A stretch of 64,000 nucleotides of DNA from Burkholderia sp. BCC1644 (GTDB lineage: Bacteria > Pseudomonadota > Gammaproteobacteria > Burkholderiales > Burkholderiaceae): NCBI RefSeq assembly GCF_902833225.1, contig NZ_CADFEI010000020.1:1-64000 (forward strand), given 5' to 3'. Position numbers and translations under genes: made by a program. Shown here piece after piece: positions 53,589 to 63,208 of the stretch; the stretch's first letter is position 1; each line of letters begins with the position of its first letter. Below the pieces are notes generated by a model. The model had not been told where the DNA came from, did no database searches, and was given only the letters and a program-made list of their open reading frames with translations.

Positions 53589-54308
53589 ATGTCCGCCCCC
53601 GCTGCTTCCCCCCACGTCGATGCCGATGCGATCGACGCCGTCGACGCGGCGCTCACGTCGCGCCGCGCGATCCGCGCCTTCCTGCCGACACCCGTGCCGC
53701 GCGACACGCTCGAGGCGATCCTCGAAGCCGCGAGCCGCGCGCCGTCGGGCACCAACATCCAGCCCTGGCGCGTATACGTCGCGACGGGCGCCACGCGCGA
53801 TGCGCTCGCCGCCGCGCTGACCGCGGCGCACGACGATCCCGCGCGCGACGAGAAATACGTCGCCGAATACGACTACTACCCGCGCGAATGGGTGTCGCCG
53901 TATATCGACCGGCGCCGCAAGGTCGGCTGGGATCTGTACGGGCTGTTGAACATCGGCCGCGACGAGAAGGCGCGCATGCACGCGCAGCACGCGCGCAACT
54001 TCCGTTTCTTCGATGCGCCGGTCGCGCTGTTCTTCACGCTCGACCGCGTGATGACGTTAGGGGCATGGCTCGATTGCGGGATGTTCCTGCAGGGCGTGAT
54101 GACGGCCGCACGCGCACGCGGGCTCGATACCTGCCCGCAGGCCGCGTTCGTGCCGTATCACCGGATCGTCGCCGACCACCTCGGCATTCCCGCCAACGAA
54201 CAGTTCGTCTGCGGGATGTCGCTCGGCCATGCGGACCCCGACGCGATCGAGAACCGCCTCGTCACCGAGCGCGCGCCGGTGGCCGAGTTCGCGCGCTTTT
54301 TCGCTTGA
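53589..54308 (+). CDS. Nitroreductase family protein
   Basis: 239 residues from the ATG at 53589 (AAAGG 8 bases upstream); the ATG at 53583 is too near the ribosome site. ALTSRRAIRAFLPTPVPRDT and EAASRAPSGTNIQPWRVYVA are the FMN-binding motifs. CGMFLQGVMTAARARGLDTC and CGMSLGHADPDAIENRL close the domain. FMN-dependent NAD(P)H oxidoreductase of nitro or quinone compounds. Transcribed alone, divergent from the AAA ATPase. Confidence 0.85.
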   Translation: MSAPAASPHVDADAIDAVDAALTSRRAIRAFLPTPVPRDTLEAILEAASRAPSGTNIQPWRVYVATGATRDALAAALTAAHDDPARDEKYVAEYDYYPREWVSPYIDRRRKVGWDLYGLLNIGRDEKARMHAQHARNFRFFDAPVALFFTLDRVMTLGAWLDCGMFLQGVMTAARARGLDTCPQAAFVPYHRIVADHLGIPANEQFVCGMSLGHADPDAIENRLVTERAPVAEFARFFA

Positions 54309-54454
54309 AAACGCGTGACGCGACCCTACCTGCCGGGCAGGACCGCATCGTGCTGCGAACCTGTCGCAGTGCGTCCTGTCACATCACGATCGAAATCGAT
54401 CGGGCGTAAGATGTGCGTCCGTTCCCCGCTATTGCGCGTTTCCGGAGACGTTTC

Positions 54455-54943
54455 ATGCTGAAACACGGCCTGGCCGTCCTGCTCGCGAGCGTCACGCTCG
54501 CCGCCCATGCGCAAAGCCCCGCGCCGGCCTCCGTCGCGTGGGAGATCCAGGTGGTGCGCGACGGTCAGACGATCGACACGTTCCAGCAACGCACCACCGT
54601 GGGTCAGACCCGCACCGATACCCATCGTTATCCGTCCGCCGTGCCGGTCGGGTGCGGCAATGCCGCGCGCGTCGTGCCGACCGAGCGTTCGCGTTCGGTC
54701 ACCGTCGCGCCGCTCACCGTCGACGCCAACGCGAACACCGTGTCGCTCGCGCTCGACGTGCAGGAAACGCTCGACGACGAAAACGCGACGCGCAGCGATC
54801 CGTGCGTGCCCGCGTCGCCGCGGCAGATTGTCGCGAGCCACCCCGGCCTGTCGGTCGGCGCCGACGCATGGACCGACTGGACGCTCGTCGAACAGCATCC
54901 GCATCTCGTGTACCGCGTGCGTGCGCACGTCGCGAAGGACTGA
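54455..54943 (+). CDS. Secreted hypothetical protein
   Basis: 162 residues from the ATG at 54455 after GGAG. Signal peptide LKHGLAVLLASVTLAAHAQS. The mature part is beta-rich with two cysteines (GCGNAARV, SDPCVPASP), probably disulfide-bonded in the periplasm. It ends 5 bp before the next gene, so the two are likely one operon. I do not recognise the family. Confidence 0.7.
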   Translation: MLKHGLAVLLASVTLAAHAQSPAPASVAWEIQVVRDGQTIDTFQQRTTVGQTRTDTHRYPSAVPVGCGNAARVVPTERSRSVTVAPLTVDANANTVSLALDVQETLDDENATRSDPCVPASPRQIVASHPGLSVGADAWTDWTLVEQHPHLVYRVRAHVAKD

Positions 54944-54948
54944 GCGTC

Positions 54949-55764
54949 ATGTCCGCCGACGCCCTGTCCTTGCCGTTCGCCGAACCGCACGCCGCCCCCG
55001 ACGAAATCACCGCCGTCAGCTGGAACCTGCACAAGGGTCGCTCGCCGCTCGGCTTCACCGCGTGGAACGCGATGCGCAACTGGATGCAGTCGACGCACGC
55101 CGACGTGTATTTCCTGCAGGAAGCGATGGCGCGCCGCATGCCGCGCCCCGTGCTCGCGCCCGGCTTCGGCGCGCAGATGGACGACGCGGTCGACGACGTG
55201 TGGCATTGCCAGGCCACCGAGATCGCGCATGCGCTCGACTGGCAGATCGCGCTCGGGCCGAACGTGTTCAAGCCGTCGTGGCGGCACGGCAATGCGATCC
55301 TGTCGCCGCATCCGCTCGACCTCGGCGGCCGCTGGGACATCTCCGCGCACCGCTTCGAGCGGCGCGGGCTGCTCGTCGCGCGTGCGACGCTCGCGGGCGC
55401 GCGCCCGGTCACGCTGCTGTGCGCGCACCTCGCGCTCACGCGCGCCGCGCGGCTGCGCCAGATGCACTGGATCGCGCACTGGATCGTGCGCAACGCGGGC
55501 GACGGCCCGCTGATGCTCGCCGGCGACTTCAACGACTGGCGCAACGATTCGGTCGCGCTGTTCGGCGAAATCGGGATGTCCGAGGTCGCGACGCTGCTCG
55601 GCGAATCGGGCCGCACGTTCCCTGCGTTCTCGCCGGCGCTCGCGCTCGACAAGATGTTCGTGCGCGGCCTGACGCCGCTCGAATGGCGCGCGCCGTCCGG
55701 CGAAGCCGCGTGGCTGTCGGACCACCTGCCGTACATCGCTCGCCTGCGCCTCGATCCGCAATAA
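54949..55764 (+). CDS. Endonuclease/exonuclease/phosphatase family protein
   Basis: 271 residues from the ATG at 54949, 5 bp after the previous stop. The metal-binding start ITAVSWNLHKGRSPLGF, DVYFLQEA (Glu), LLCAHLALT (His) and PLMLAGDFNDWRND, and LSDHLPYIARLRL (Asp-His) complete the EEP active site. Close relatives are often annotated as EEP-family hydrolases beside cardiolipin synthases. The substrate is not evident. No signal peptide. Confidence 0.82.
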   Translation: MSADALSLPFAEPHAAPDEITAVSWNLHKGRSPLGFTAWNAMRNWMQSTHADVYFLQEAMARRMPRPVLAPGFGAQMDDAVDDVWHCQATEIAHALDWQIALGPNVFKPSWRHGNAILSPHPLDLGGRWDISAHRFERRGLLVARATLAGARPVTLLCAHLALTRAARLRQMHWIAHWIVRNAGDGPLMLAGDFNDWRNDSVALFGEIGMSEVATLLGESGRTFPAFSPALALDKMFVRGLTPLEWRAPSGEAAWLSDHLPYIARLRLDPQ

Positions 55765-55873
55765 CCTTCCTCGGCCACCCCCGAACGCGCGCCGCCGGAG
55801 CGCGACCGCGCCGCGCGCGCTACAGTAGCGGCTTGCCCATTCCGCCATCGCCCCGCCGCCGGGCCGCGCCGCC

Positions 55874-56521
55874 ATGACCTACCTGCCGATCCTGCTCCAA
55901 ATCGCCGTCGTCTACCTCGTCGCGGCGATCACGCCCGGCCCGAATTTCTTCATGATTTCGCAGTTGTCGCTCGCGGGTCGCCGCAGCCTGGGCGCCGCGT
56001 CGGCGCTGGGCGTCGGCACCGCGTCGGTCGCGTGGGCGACGCTCGCGATGCTCGGCCTCGCGGCCGTGCTGCATCAGGTCGAATGGCTGTACGAGGCGAT
56101 CCGGATCGGCGGCGCCGTGTATCTCGTGTATTTCGGCTTCAAGCTGCTGCGCTCGGGCGTGCGCCGCGACGCGGCGCCGGCCGATGCGCCGGACGCCGCC
56201 GCGCCGCTGGCCGCACCGCATGCGCGCGACTACCTGCGCGCGTATCGCAGCGGCCTGTTCACGTGCCTGACGAACCCGAAATCGTGTGCGTTCTGGACCA
56301 GCGTGTTCGCGGCGATGCTGCCCGCGCACGTGCCGCTGTGGTTCAACGGCGCGGTGCTGGTGACGATCGGCGTGCTGTCGGCCGGCTGGTATTCGTGCGT
56401 CGCGTACCTGTTCGCGAGCCCCCGCGCGCAGCGCGGCTACCGGCGCGTGCGGCGCCCGCTCGACGCGCTGTGCGGCGTCGCGCTCGTCGGTCTCGGCGCG
56501 AAACTCGCAGCCGATCGATGA
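55874..56521 (+). CDS. LysE-family amino-acid exporter (RhtB-like)
   Basis: 215 residues, about six helices. ITPGPNFFMISQLSLAGRRS near residue 20 is the LysE/RhtB signature, and FTCLTNPKSCAFWTSVFAAM is the second conserved block. It exports an amino acid such as homoserine, threonine or lysine; which one is not shown. Transcribed alone. Confidence 0.85.
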   Translation: MTYLPILLQIAVVYLVAAITPGPNFFMISQLSLAGRRSLGAASALGVGTASVAWATLAMLGLAAVLHQVEWLYEAIRIGGAVYLVYFGFKLLRSGVRRDAAPADAPDAAAPLAAPHARDYLRAYRSGLFTCLTNPKSCAFWTSVFAAMLPAHVPLWFNGAVLVTIGVLSAGWYSCVAYLFASPRAQRGYRRVRRPLDALCGVALVGLGAKLAADR

Positions 56522-56748
56522 AAGCTTTTTGCAAGGATTTGTTGCGCCAAATCCGCGCAGCCACGGGGGTCAAGCCCGCGATCCGCGCCAACAGGGTAAA
56601 ATAACGAGTTCCTCAAACGTCTGTCATCGAGAAGGCGCGTGTCCGACGCGCCGGCCGGCCGATCCGCGATCGGGCCGTCGCACTCGGTTTTTTTGCCCAT
56701 TTTTGGGCCCGTTACACGCGTCCGCTACGCGCGTCCGTTTTCAAAGCC

Positions 56749-57519
56749 ATGAGCAAATACGACACCGCCACCGTCCAATCCGTCCATCACTGGACCGACA
56801 CGCTGTTCAGCTTCACCTGCACCCGTGAGGCGAGCCTGCGCTTCAACAACGGCGAATTCACGATGGTCGGCCTGGAGGTCGACGGCAAGCCGCTCGCGCG
56901 CGCCTACTCGATCGTCAGCCCGAACTACGAAGAGCATCTCGAATTCTTCAGCATCAAGGTGCAGAACGGCCCGCTGACGTCGCGCCTGCAGCACCTGAAG
57001 GTGGGCGACACGGTGCTGATCGGCAAGAAGCCGACGGGCACGCTGGTCGCCGACAACCTGCTGCCGGGCAAGACGCTGTGGATGCTGTCGACGGGCACGG
57101 GCCTCGCGCCGTTCATGTCGATCATCCGCGATCCGGAGATCTACGAACGCTTCGACAAGGTGATCCTGACGCACACCTGCCGCCTGAAGGGCGAGCTGGC
57201 GTACATGGACTTCATCAAGCACGACCTGCCGGGCCATGAGTACCTCGGCGACATCATCAAGGACAAGCTCGTCTACTACCCGACGGTCACGCGCGAAGCG
57301 TTCGACAACGAAGGCCGGATCACCGACCTGATCGCGACGGGCAAGCTGTTCACGGATCTCGACGTCCCGCCGTTCTCGCCGGAAAACGACCGCGTGATGC
57401 TGTGCGGCAGCACCGCGATGCTGAAGGACACGACCGACCTGCTGAAGCAGGCCGGCCTCGTCGAAGGCAAGAACAGCGCGCCGGGCCACTACGTGATCGA
57501 GCGCGCATTCGTGGACTGA
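56749..57519 (+). CDS. fpr: Ferredoxin--NADP+ reductase
   Basis: 256 residues. The FAD motif RAYSIVSPNYEEHLEFF (~residue 52), the GKKPTGTLV loop and the NADP motif LSTGTGLAPFMSIIRDPEIY fit the bacterial (subclass I) Fpr. The C-terminus ends with aromatic/acidic YVIERAFVD. It moves electrons between NADPH and ferredoxin/flavodoxin, for iron-sulfur repair and oxidative stress. A strong terminator follows at 57549-57576. Confidence 0.93.
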   Translation: MSKYDTATVQSVHHWTDTLFSFTCTREASLRFNNGEFTMVGLEVDGKPLARAYSIVSPNYEEHLEFFSIKVQNGPLTSRLQHLKVGDTVLIGKKPTGTLVADNLLPGKTLWMLSTGTGLAPFMSIIRDPEIYERFDKVILTHTCRLKGELAYMDFIKHDLPGHEYLGDIIKDKLVYYPTVTREAFDNEGRITDLIATGKLFTDLDVPPFSPENDRVMLCGSTAMLKDTTDLLKQAGLVEGKNSAPGHYVIERAFVD

Positions 57520-57548
57520 TCTGCCCCCGAAATTTGTGCGGCATCAAG

Positions 57549-57576
57549 AACCGGAGCAAAAGCTCCGGTTTTTTTT
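57549..57576 (+). terminator. Intrinsic terminator of fpr
   Basis: A perfect 9-bp stem (57549-57557 with 57562-57570, loop AAAA) followed by eight T residues (57569-57576), 30 bp after the stop codon. Confidence 0.95.
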
Positions 57577-57935
57577 CGTCCCTACTTGGCGAATTCGTAA
57601 CAAACTGGGACCATCTCATCTCAAATAGTTACATTTGGATACGTCACCGCCGGGTGTTCGGGTGTCAGTGTTTTTCCTACAACACGTTCATTCCGATTAT
57701 TCACATTTACCCTTAAATGTCCGCCCGACATGACCTTTTCAGAAATTTTGAGATATTATTCGCCGCGCGTGGTTGCCGTTTGAATGAGAGTGGAAGGGTC
57801 GGATGCAAGTGTTACAAGGTGTAACTTTTGTTACCTCGGCATGGAGCGATTCCCAGGCGGCGACCGTCATCGAAACGGCAGCCGATCCACGCAGCCAGCC
57901 GGTGTCTGAACCGCTTTCTGACAGCAGGGAGAGTC
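57577..57935. promoter_or_regulatory. AT-rich promoter region of the two-component pair
   Basis: A long gene-free gap, AT-richer than the surroundings. It carries five copies of GTTAC or its complement GTAAC (57597-57601, 57628-57632, 57811-57815, 57821-57825, 57830-57834), the last three forming an inverted repeat plus one more site. A candidate -10 (TATTAT) is near 57760. The motif may be an operator for the neighbouring response regulator. Confidence 0.5.
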
Positions 57936-58751
57936 ATGGATACGTCGCTTAACGCGCCCTCGGGCGCCCACGCCCCGTTCCCGTCGCGGCAGCGTGTGCA
58001 CAGCTGCGCCGCTACTCCGCCCGTTGCCGACACCGCGTCGACACGCGACGCCTCCGCCGCACGGATCGCAGCCCTGTCCGCCCAATTGCTCGCCGCCGAC
58101 GAAGCAGCCCGCCGCCATCTGGCCGGCGAGCTGCACGACGGGCTCGGCGCCGAATTGACCGCTGCGCGTTTCGCGCTCGCAAACGTTCAAACGTGGCTGC
58201 CGGCCGATGCGCCGGACGGCTGCCTGCGTGCGCTGGAGCTGGCGCAGCAGGCGCTCGACGCCGCCACCGACGCGAATCGCCGGCTGATCGACGAACGCGA
58301 CACGCCGGCGCTCGACGCGGGCGTGATCGGCGCGCTGTCGTCCTGGATCGACACGCACGCGGCTCGCACGGGCCTGCGCACGAGCTTCGTGTGTGCGGCC
58401 GACGCGCGCCTCACGCAGATCGCCGGCGCCAGCGCACTCGCGCTATTCCGCGTCGCGCAGGAAGCGCTGTCGAACGTCGCGAAGCACGCCCGCGCGACGT
58501 CGGTCGACGTGCGGATCGTCACCGACGGCACGCATCTGTCACTGATTGTCGCCGACGATGGGACCGGTTTCGCCCGCAGCCGCCGCAGCGGCTACGGCCT
58601 CGCCGGCATGCGCGCCCGCTGCGAAGCGTTCGGCGGCAGCTTCGAGACGGCCACGCCGGAAACCGGCCACGGCACGCGCGTCACCGCGCGCTTCGCGTGG
58701 GATTCGCTGCTCGCGGTGCCCGTCGCGGCCCGCCGCGCGTCGCTTTCGTGA
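57936..58751 (+). CDS. NarL-type cytoplasmic sensor histidine kinase
   Basis: 271 residues from the ATG at 57936 after AGGGAGAG. The HisKA_3 phospho-acceptor is RRHLAGELHDGLGAELTAAR (His67), and the ATPase domain shows in FRVAQEALSNVAKHARATSV, SLIVADDGTGFA and GYGLAGMRARCEAFGGSF. There is no membrane segment and no recognisable sensor domain; the first ~45 residues are Ala/Ser/Pro-rich. So it must sense through a partner or a cytoplasmic signal. It precedes its response regulator by 7 bp. Confidence 0.85.
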   Translation: MDTSLNAPSGAHAPFPSRQRVHSCAATPPVADTASTRDASAARIAALSAQLLAADEAARRHLAGELHDGLGAELTAARFALANVQTWLPADAPDGCLRALELAQQALDAATDANRRLIDERDTPALDAGVIGALSSWIDTHAARTGLRTSFVCAADARLTQIAGASALALFRVAQEALSNVAKHARATSVDVRIVTDGTHLSLIVADDGTGFARSRRSGYGLAGMRARCEAFGGSFETATPETGHGTRVTARFAWDSLLAVPVAARRASLS

Positions 58752-58758
58752 GGTCGTC

Positions 58759-59415
58759 ATGAGCCTGAACATCCTGCTCGTGGACGATCACGCGATCGTC
58801 CGGCAAGGGATTCGCCAGCTGCTGATCGACCGCGGCATCGCGCGCGACGTCACCGAAGCCGAAACCGGCGGCGACGCGATGACAGCCGTCGACAAACAGG
58901 AATTCGACGTGATCCTGCTCGACATCTCGCTGCCGGACACGAACGGCATCGAGGTGCTCAAGCGCCTCAAGCGCAAGCTGACGCGCACACCGGTGCTGAT
59001 GTTCTCGATGTACCGCGAGGACCAGTACGCGGTCCGCGCGCTGAAGGCCGGCGCGGCCGGCTACCTGTCGAAGACGGTCAACGCCGCGCAGATGATCGGC
59101 GCGATCCAGCAGGTCGCGGCCGGCCGCAAGTACGTGAGCCCCGCGATGGCCGAGGCGCTCGCCGAATACGTGTCGTTCGAGAACGAACCGCTGCCGCACG
59201 AGAAGCTGTCCGACCGCGAATTCCAGACGCTCTGCATGCTCGCGTCGGGCAAGCGGCTCACCGACATCGCGAACACGCTGTCGCTGTCCGTGAAGACGGT
59301 GAGCGTGTACCGGTCGCGGCTGCTCGAGAAGATGCGGCTGTCGAACAACGCGGAACTCACGTTCTACGTGATGAGCAACCGGCTCGTCGACATGGCGCCC
59401 GCGGCCGGCGCCTGA
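58759..59415 (+). CDS. NarL/FixJ-type response regulator
   Basis: 218 residues. Receiver domain with acidic pocket VDDHAIV and phospho-acceptor Asp55 in VILLDISLPD; the conserved Lys is in GYLSKTV. The C-terminal LuxR-type helix-turn-helix is KLSDREFQTLCMLASGKRLT, DIANTLSLSVKTVSVYRSRL. Partner of the kinase above. Its regulon is unknown; the GTTAC sites above the pair are candidates. Confidence 0.9.
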   Translation: MSLNILLVDDHAIVRQGIRQLLIDRGIARDVTEAETGGDAMTAVDKQEFDVILLDISLPDTNGIEVLKRLKRKLTRTPVLMFSMYREDQYAVRALKAGAAGYLSKTVNAAQMIGAIQQVAAGRKYVSPAMAEALAEYVSFENEPLPHEKLSDREFQTLCMLASGKRLTDIANTLSLSVKTVSVYRSRLLEKMRLSNNAELTFYVMSNRLVDMAPAAGA

Positions 59416-59646
59416 CCGGCCCGACCCGCCTGCGCGCGCTACCTCGGATTCGTCCGATTCCATGACGCGGCGCACGCCGCGTCTCCGTCAACTGCCGCCC
59501 GCATCAAGCGCAAGCGCTTGTTTTATCGGACGATTCCGCGACGCGCCGCTGCGCCGCAGCGGGTCTTGTTCGTCAAATCGGCTAAAATTACGGGTTTTCA
59601 CTCAGTCAGCGCCCCCGCGCCTGCGCGCGCTGGCGATTCATCCGCA

Positions 59647-61053
59647 ATGTCTCTCTTCCGCAAGAAAAACGTCGATCGCATGATCGCCGGCGCGCACGCC
59701 GCCGGGCTCAAGAAAGCGCTCGGCGCGATCGACCTCACCTTCCTCGGCATCGGCGCGATCATCGGCACCGGCATCTTCGTGCTGACCGGCACCGGCGCCG
59801 TGCAGGCCGGCCCCGCGCTGATGCTGTCGTTCGTGATCGCCGCGATCGCGTGCGGCCTCGCGGCGCTGTCGTACGCGGAATTCGCGTCGACGATCCCCGT
59901 CGCCGGCTCGATCTACACGTACTCGTACGCAACGCTCGGCGAGCTCGTCGCGTGGATCATCGGCTGGGACCTGATGCTCGAGTACGGCCTCGCGTCGTCG
60001 GCCGTGTCGGTCGGCTGGTCGGGCTACCTGCAGTCGCTGCTGCAGGGTTTCGGGCTGTCGCTGCCGACCGTGCTGACGGCCGCGCCCGGCGCGGTGCCGG
60101 GCGTCGACACGTGGTTCAACCTGCCCGCGTTCCTCGTGATGATCGTGATCACGACGCTGCTGTCGATCGGCATCCGCGAATCGACCCGCATCAACAACAT
60201 CATGGTGTTCATCAAGGTGTCGGTCGTGCTGCTCGTGATCGCGGTCGGCGTGTTCCACGTGACGCCTGCCAACTGGAAGCCGTTCATGCCGCACGGCTGG
60301 AACGGCGTGTTCGGCGCGGCGGCCGTGATGTTCTTCGCGTTCATCGGCTTCGACGCGGTGTCGTCGGCGGCCGAGGAAGTGAAGAATCCGAAACGCGACC
60401 TGCCGATCGGCATCATCGCGTCGCTCGCGGTGTGCGCGGTGCTGTACGTGACGGTCGCCGCGGTCGCAACCGGCATCGTGCCGTCGGCCCAGTACGCGAA
60501 CATCTCGCACCCGATCTCGTACGCGCTGCAGGTCGCCGGCGAGAAGTGGGTCGCGGGCTTCATCGATCTCGGCGCGGTGCTCGGCATGCTGACCGTGATC
60601 CTCGTGATGAGCTACGGCCAGACGCGCGTGATCTTCGCGATGTCGCGCGACGGGCTGCTGCCGGCGATGCTGTCGCGCGTGCACCCGCGCTACGCCACGC
60701 CGTTCCTGACGACCTGGCTCGTCGGCCTGTTCTTCGGCCTGATCGCCGCGCTCGTGCCGCTCAACGTGCTCGCCGAGCTGATCAACATCGGCACGCTCGC
60801 GGCGTTCTCGATGGTGTCGATCGCGGTGCTCGTGCTGCGCCGCACGCATCCCGACCTGCCGCGCGCGTTCCGCTGCCCGGGCGTGCCCGTGGTGCCGATC
60901 CTCGCGGTCGCCGCGTGCCTGTTCCTGATGCTGAACCTGCAGCCCGTCACGTGGGCCGCATTCGGCATCTGGCTCGTGATCGGCCTCGTGATCTACTTCC
61001 TGTACTCGCGCCACCACTCGAAGCTCGCGCACGGCAACCACGACGCGCACTGA
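59647..61053 (+). CDS. Amino-acid permease (APC superfamily, cationic-type)
   Basis: 468 residues from the ATG at 59647, about 12 helices. IDLTFLGIGAIIGTGIFVLT is the APC helix-1 motif, followed by AALSYAEFASTIPVAGSIYT; FFAFIGFDAVSSAAEEVKNP is the helix-6 motif. The closest relatives are the CAT/YfnA branch for cationic or branched amino acids. Substrate not shown. A 10-bp GC hairpin without T-run (61097-61120) follows. Confidence 0.85.
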   Translation: MSLFRKKNVDRMIAGAHAAGLKKALGAIDLTFLGIGAIIGTGIFVLTGTGAVQAGPALMLSFVIAAIACGLAALSYAEFASTIPVAGSIYTYSYATLGELVAWIIGWDLMLEYGLASSAVSVGWSGYLQSLLQGFGLSLPTVLTAAPGAVPGVDTWFNLPAFLVMIVITTLLSIGIRESTRINNIMVFIKVSVVLLVIAVGVFHVTPANWKPFMPHGWNGVFGAAAVMFFAFIGFDAVSSAAEEVKNPKRDLPIGIIASLAVCAVLYVTVAAVATGIVPSAQYANISHPISYALQVAGEKWVAGFIDLGAVLGMLTVILVMSYGQTRVIFAMSRDGLLPAMLSRVHPRYATPFLTTWLVGLFFGLIAALVPLNVLAELINIGTLAAFSMVSIAVLVLRRTHPDLPRAFRCPGVPVVPILAVAACLFLMLNLQPVTWAAFGIWLVIGLVIYFLYSRHHSKLAHGNHDAH

Positions 61054-61314
61054 ACGCCGTCGTCGCGCGCATGCCGCGCGCGATGACGCGACACCCCGCG
61101 GGGCCGCCACCGGCCCCGCGCGGCAACCGCCTCCCCCGAACCGGCCGCTGCGCCGCTCCCGCGATCGCGCGCTGTCCGATCGTCGCGATGTCTTGCCCGA
61201 TCCTGCGGATTTGCGCGCACGTTTTGCACGCCGCCTGCACACGCGCGCCGCGCGGTTCATAATCCCGCCATCAAACGACGGTCTCTGCAACGGGCCGTCC
61301 GGCAACAGGAAAAG

Positions 61315-62343
61315 ATGATGGAAAGCGTCGATCTCGATGTACTGAAATCCAGCGCGCGCTGGCTCGAAGAAGGGCGCCGCGTGCTGCTCGTGACGGTCGT
61401 GAAGACGTGGGGCTCGTCGCCGCGCCCCGAGGGCGCGATGCTCGCGGTGCGCGAGGACGGCCTAGTGGTCGGCTCCGTGTCCGGCGGCTGCATCGAGGAC
61501 GACCTGATCGCTCGCGTGCACGCGAGCGGGATCGCGGCCGACGCGCGCCCGGAAGCGCTCAAGTACGGCGTGACGGCCGAGGAAGCGCACCGCTTCGGGC
61601 TGCCGTGCGGCGGCACGATCCAGCTCGTGCTCGAGCCGCTCACGCGCGACAGCGGAATAACCGCGCTATGCGCGGAAGTCGAGGCCGGCCGCCTCGTCAC
61701 GCGCACGATGACGCTCGCGACCGGCCGCGCGTCGCTGTCGCCCGCGCAGGCGGCCGACGGGCTCGCGTTCGACGGCGAGCGGCTCGTGACGATCCACGGG
61801 CCGCGCTACCGGATGCTCGTGATCGGCGCCGGCCAGTTGTCGCGTTATCTGTGCCAGATCGCGGTCGGGCTCGACTACCAGGTGACGGTGTGCGATCCGC
61901 GCGAGGAATACACGGATGCGTGGGACGTGCCGGGCACGCGCGTCGTGCGCACGATGCCCGACGATACGGTGCTCGACATGAAACTTGACGCGCGTTCGGC
62001 CGTGATCGCGCTGACGCACGATCCGAAGCTCGACGATCTTGCCCTGATGGAGGCACTGAAGACGCCCGCGTTCTACGTGGGTGCACTCGGCTCGCGGCGC
62101 AACAACGCGGCGCGGCGCGAACGGCTGCGCGAATTCGACCTGAACGAAGCGGAACTGGGCCGGCTGCACGGGCCGGCCGGCATCTACATCGGCAGCAGGA
62201 CGCCGCCGGAAATCGCGATCTCGATCCTCGCCGAGATCACCGCCGCGAAGAATCACGTGTCGCTGCCGACGATCCTGCAGGTCGAAGGCGCGAAGGCCGC
62301 CCGCGAGATCGCGGCGAACAGCGGCGCGGCCTGCGGGCTCTGA
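61315..62343 (+). CDS. XdhC/CoxI-family molybdoenzyme accessory protein
   Basis: 342 residues; two ATGs at the start (61315, 61318). The XdhC_CoxI domain is LLVTVVKTWGSSPRPEGAML, SGGCIEDDLIARV and FGLPCGGTIQLVLEPL. A Rossmann-like C-terminal domain follows: RMLVIGAGQLSRYLCQIAVG, ALGSRRNNAARRERLREF. XdhC proteins bind and protect molybdenum cofactor and insert it into xanthine dehydrogenase-type enzymes. No molybdoenzyme gene is nearby, so the partner is elsewhere. Convergent with the PepSY gene. Confidence 0.85.
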   Translation: MMESVDLDVLKSSARWLEEGRRVLLVTVVKTWGSSPRPEGAMLAVREDGLVVGSVSGGCIEDDLIARVHASGIAADARPEALKYGVTAEEAHRFGLPCGGTIQLVLEPLTRDSGITALCAEVEAGRLVTRTMTLATGRASLSPAQAADGLAFDGERLVTIHGPRYRMLVIGAGQLSRYLCQIAVGLDYQVTVCDPREEYTDAWDVPGTRVVRTMPDDTVLDMKLDARSAVIALTHDPKLDDLALMEALKTPAFYVGALGSRRNNAARRERLREFDLNEAELGRLHGPAGIYIGSRTPPEIAISILAEITAAKNHVSLPTILQVEGAKAAREIAANSGAACGL

Positions 62344-62407
62344 TCCGCCGCGGCGCGCCGCCCATCCGGTTCGCGCCGCCGGCAGCCTGGCGCGCGCGCC
62401 AATCCGA

Positions 62408-63142
62408 TCAGGTCAGGCCGGCAGCCAGCGCCGCGGCGACCGAACCGACCACCAGCACGACACCGACCGTGCGACGCTTGTTCAACTCGGTCCACAGCAG
62501 CACGCCGGTCAGCGACAGCAGGATCAGCGACCCCGCGATCGTATCCATCAGCAGCACCCAGCCGAGGTTCATCCCGACGCCGCGATGCAGGTTGTTCAGC
62601 GTCGTCAGGAACGTATTGCCCGTGCGCTTCACCGACACGTAGCCGTTGCCGACCCAGTATTCGGCCTGCAGGTTCTGGTGCGGGCCGAACACGCCGAACT
62701 GCCAGTGCTCGGGCTGCATCACGCGTTTGTCGCCCCACGCGACGGCCTGCGCGGGCTCCTTGCGCATGCGGCCCGGCTTGCCGTCGAAATGCAGTTCCTG
62801 CTGCAGCCACTTCGTCATCGCGGCGGGCGTCTTCGGCACCGGATTCGGCAACGCGATCTGCATCTCCTCGACCTGCGGCTCGCCGGTCGAAATCTTCAGC
62901 GGCGGCGCGCGGTGATTGAGCAACACGCCCGTCACGCCGAACAGCAGCCCGAGCACCGCGCCCCACAGCCCGACCCAGCCGTGCACCTTGCGCAGCCACT
63001 TGATGAAGGTGGCGCGGCGCGAGCGCTGGCGGCGCGCGGCCAGTTCGTCGTCGCTCAGATGGCGGCCCGCCGGGTGCAGCACGGTGACGCCGGCGCGCGG
63101 CATGCCCGTCTTGGGCGGGTCGATCGTTTCAGGCGCGTTCAC
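62408..63142 (-). CDS. PepSY-associated membrane protein, probably iron-linked
   Basis: 244 residues. A basic N-terminus, then a helix (FIKWLRKVHGWVGLWGAVLG), a periplasmic part (~residues 80-180) and two C-terminal helices (NLGWVLLMDTIAGSLILLSL, VGVVLVVGSVAAALAAGL). KVHGWVGLWGAVLGLLFG and NLHRGVGMNLGW are PepSY-TM signatures with paired His. Proteins of this type often serve as ferric-siderophore or periplasmic reductases. The Fur-box-like site upstream fits iron control. Confidence 0.8.
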   Translation of the reverse strand: MNAPETIDPPKTGMPRAGVTVLHPAGRHLSDDELAARRQRSRRATFIKWLRKVHGWVGLWGAVLGLLFGVTGVLLNHRAPPLKISTGEPQVEEMQIALPNPVPKTPAAMTKWLQQELHFDGKPGRMRKEPAQAVAWGDKRVMQPEHWQFGVFGPHQNLQAEYWVGNGYVSVKRTGNTFLTTLNNLHRGVGMNLGWVLLMDTIAGSLILLSLTGVLLWTELNKRRTVGVVLVVGSVAAALAAGLT

Positions 63143-63208
63143 GCGAAAGTATCCATTCGTTCAAAACAACGGCCGGCGCGCAATGTGTGCGAGCCGGCCG
63201 GGCAATAT

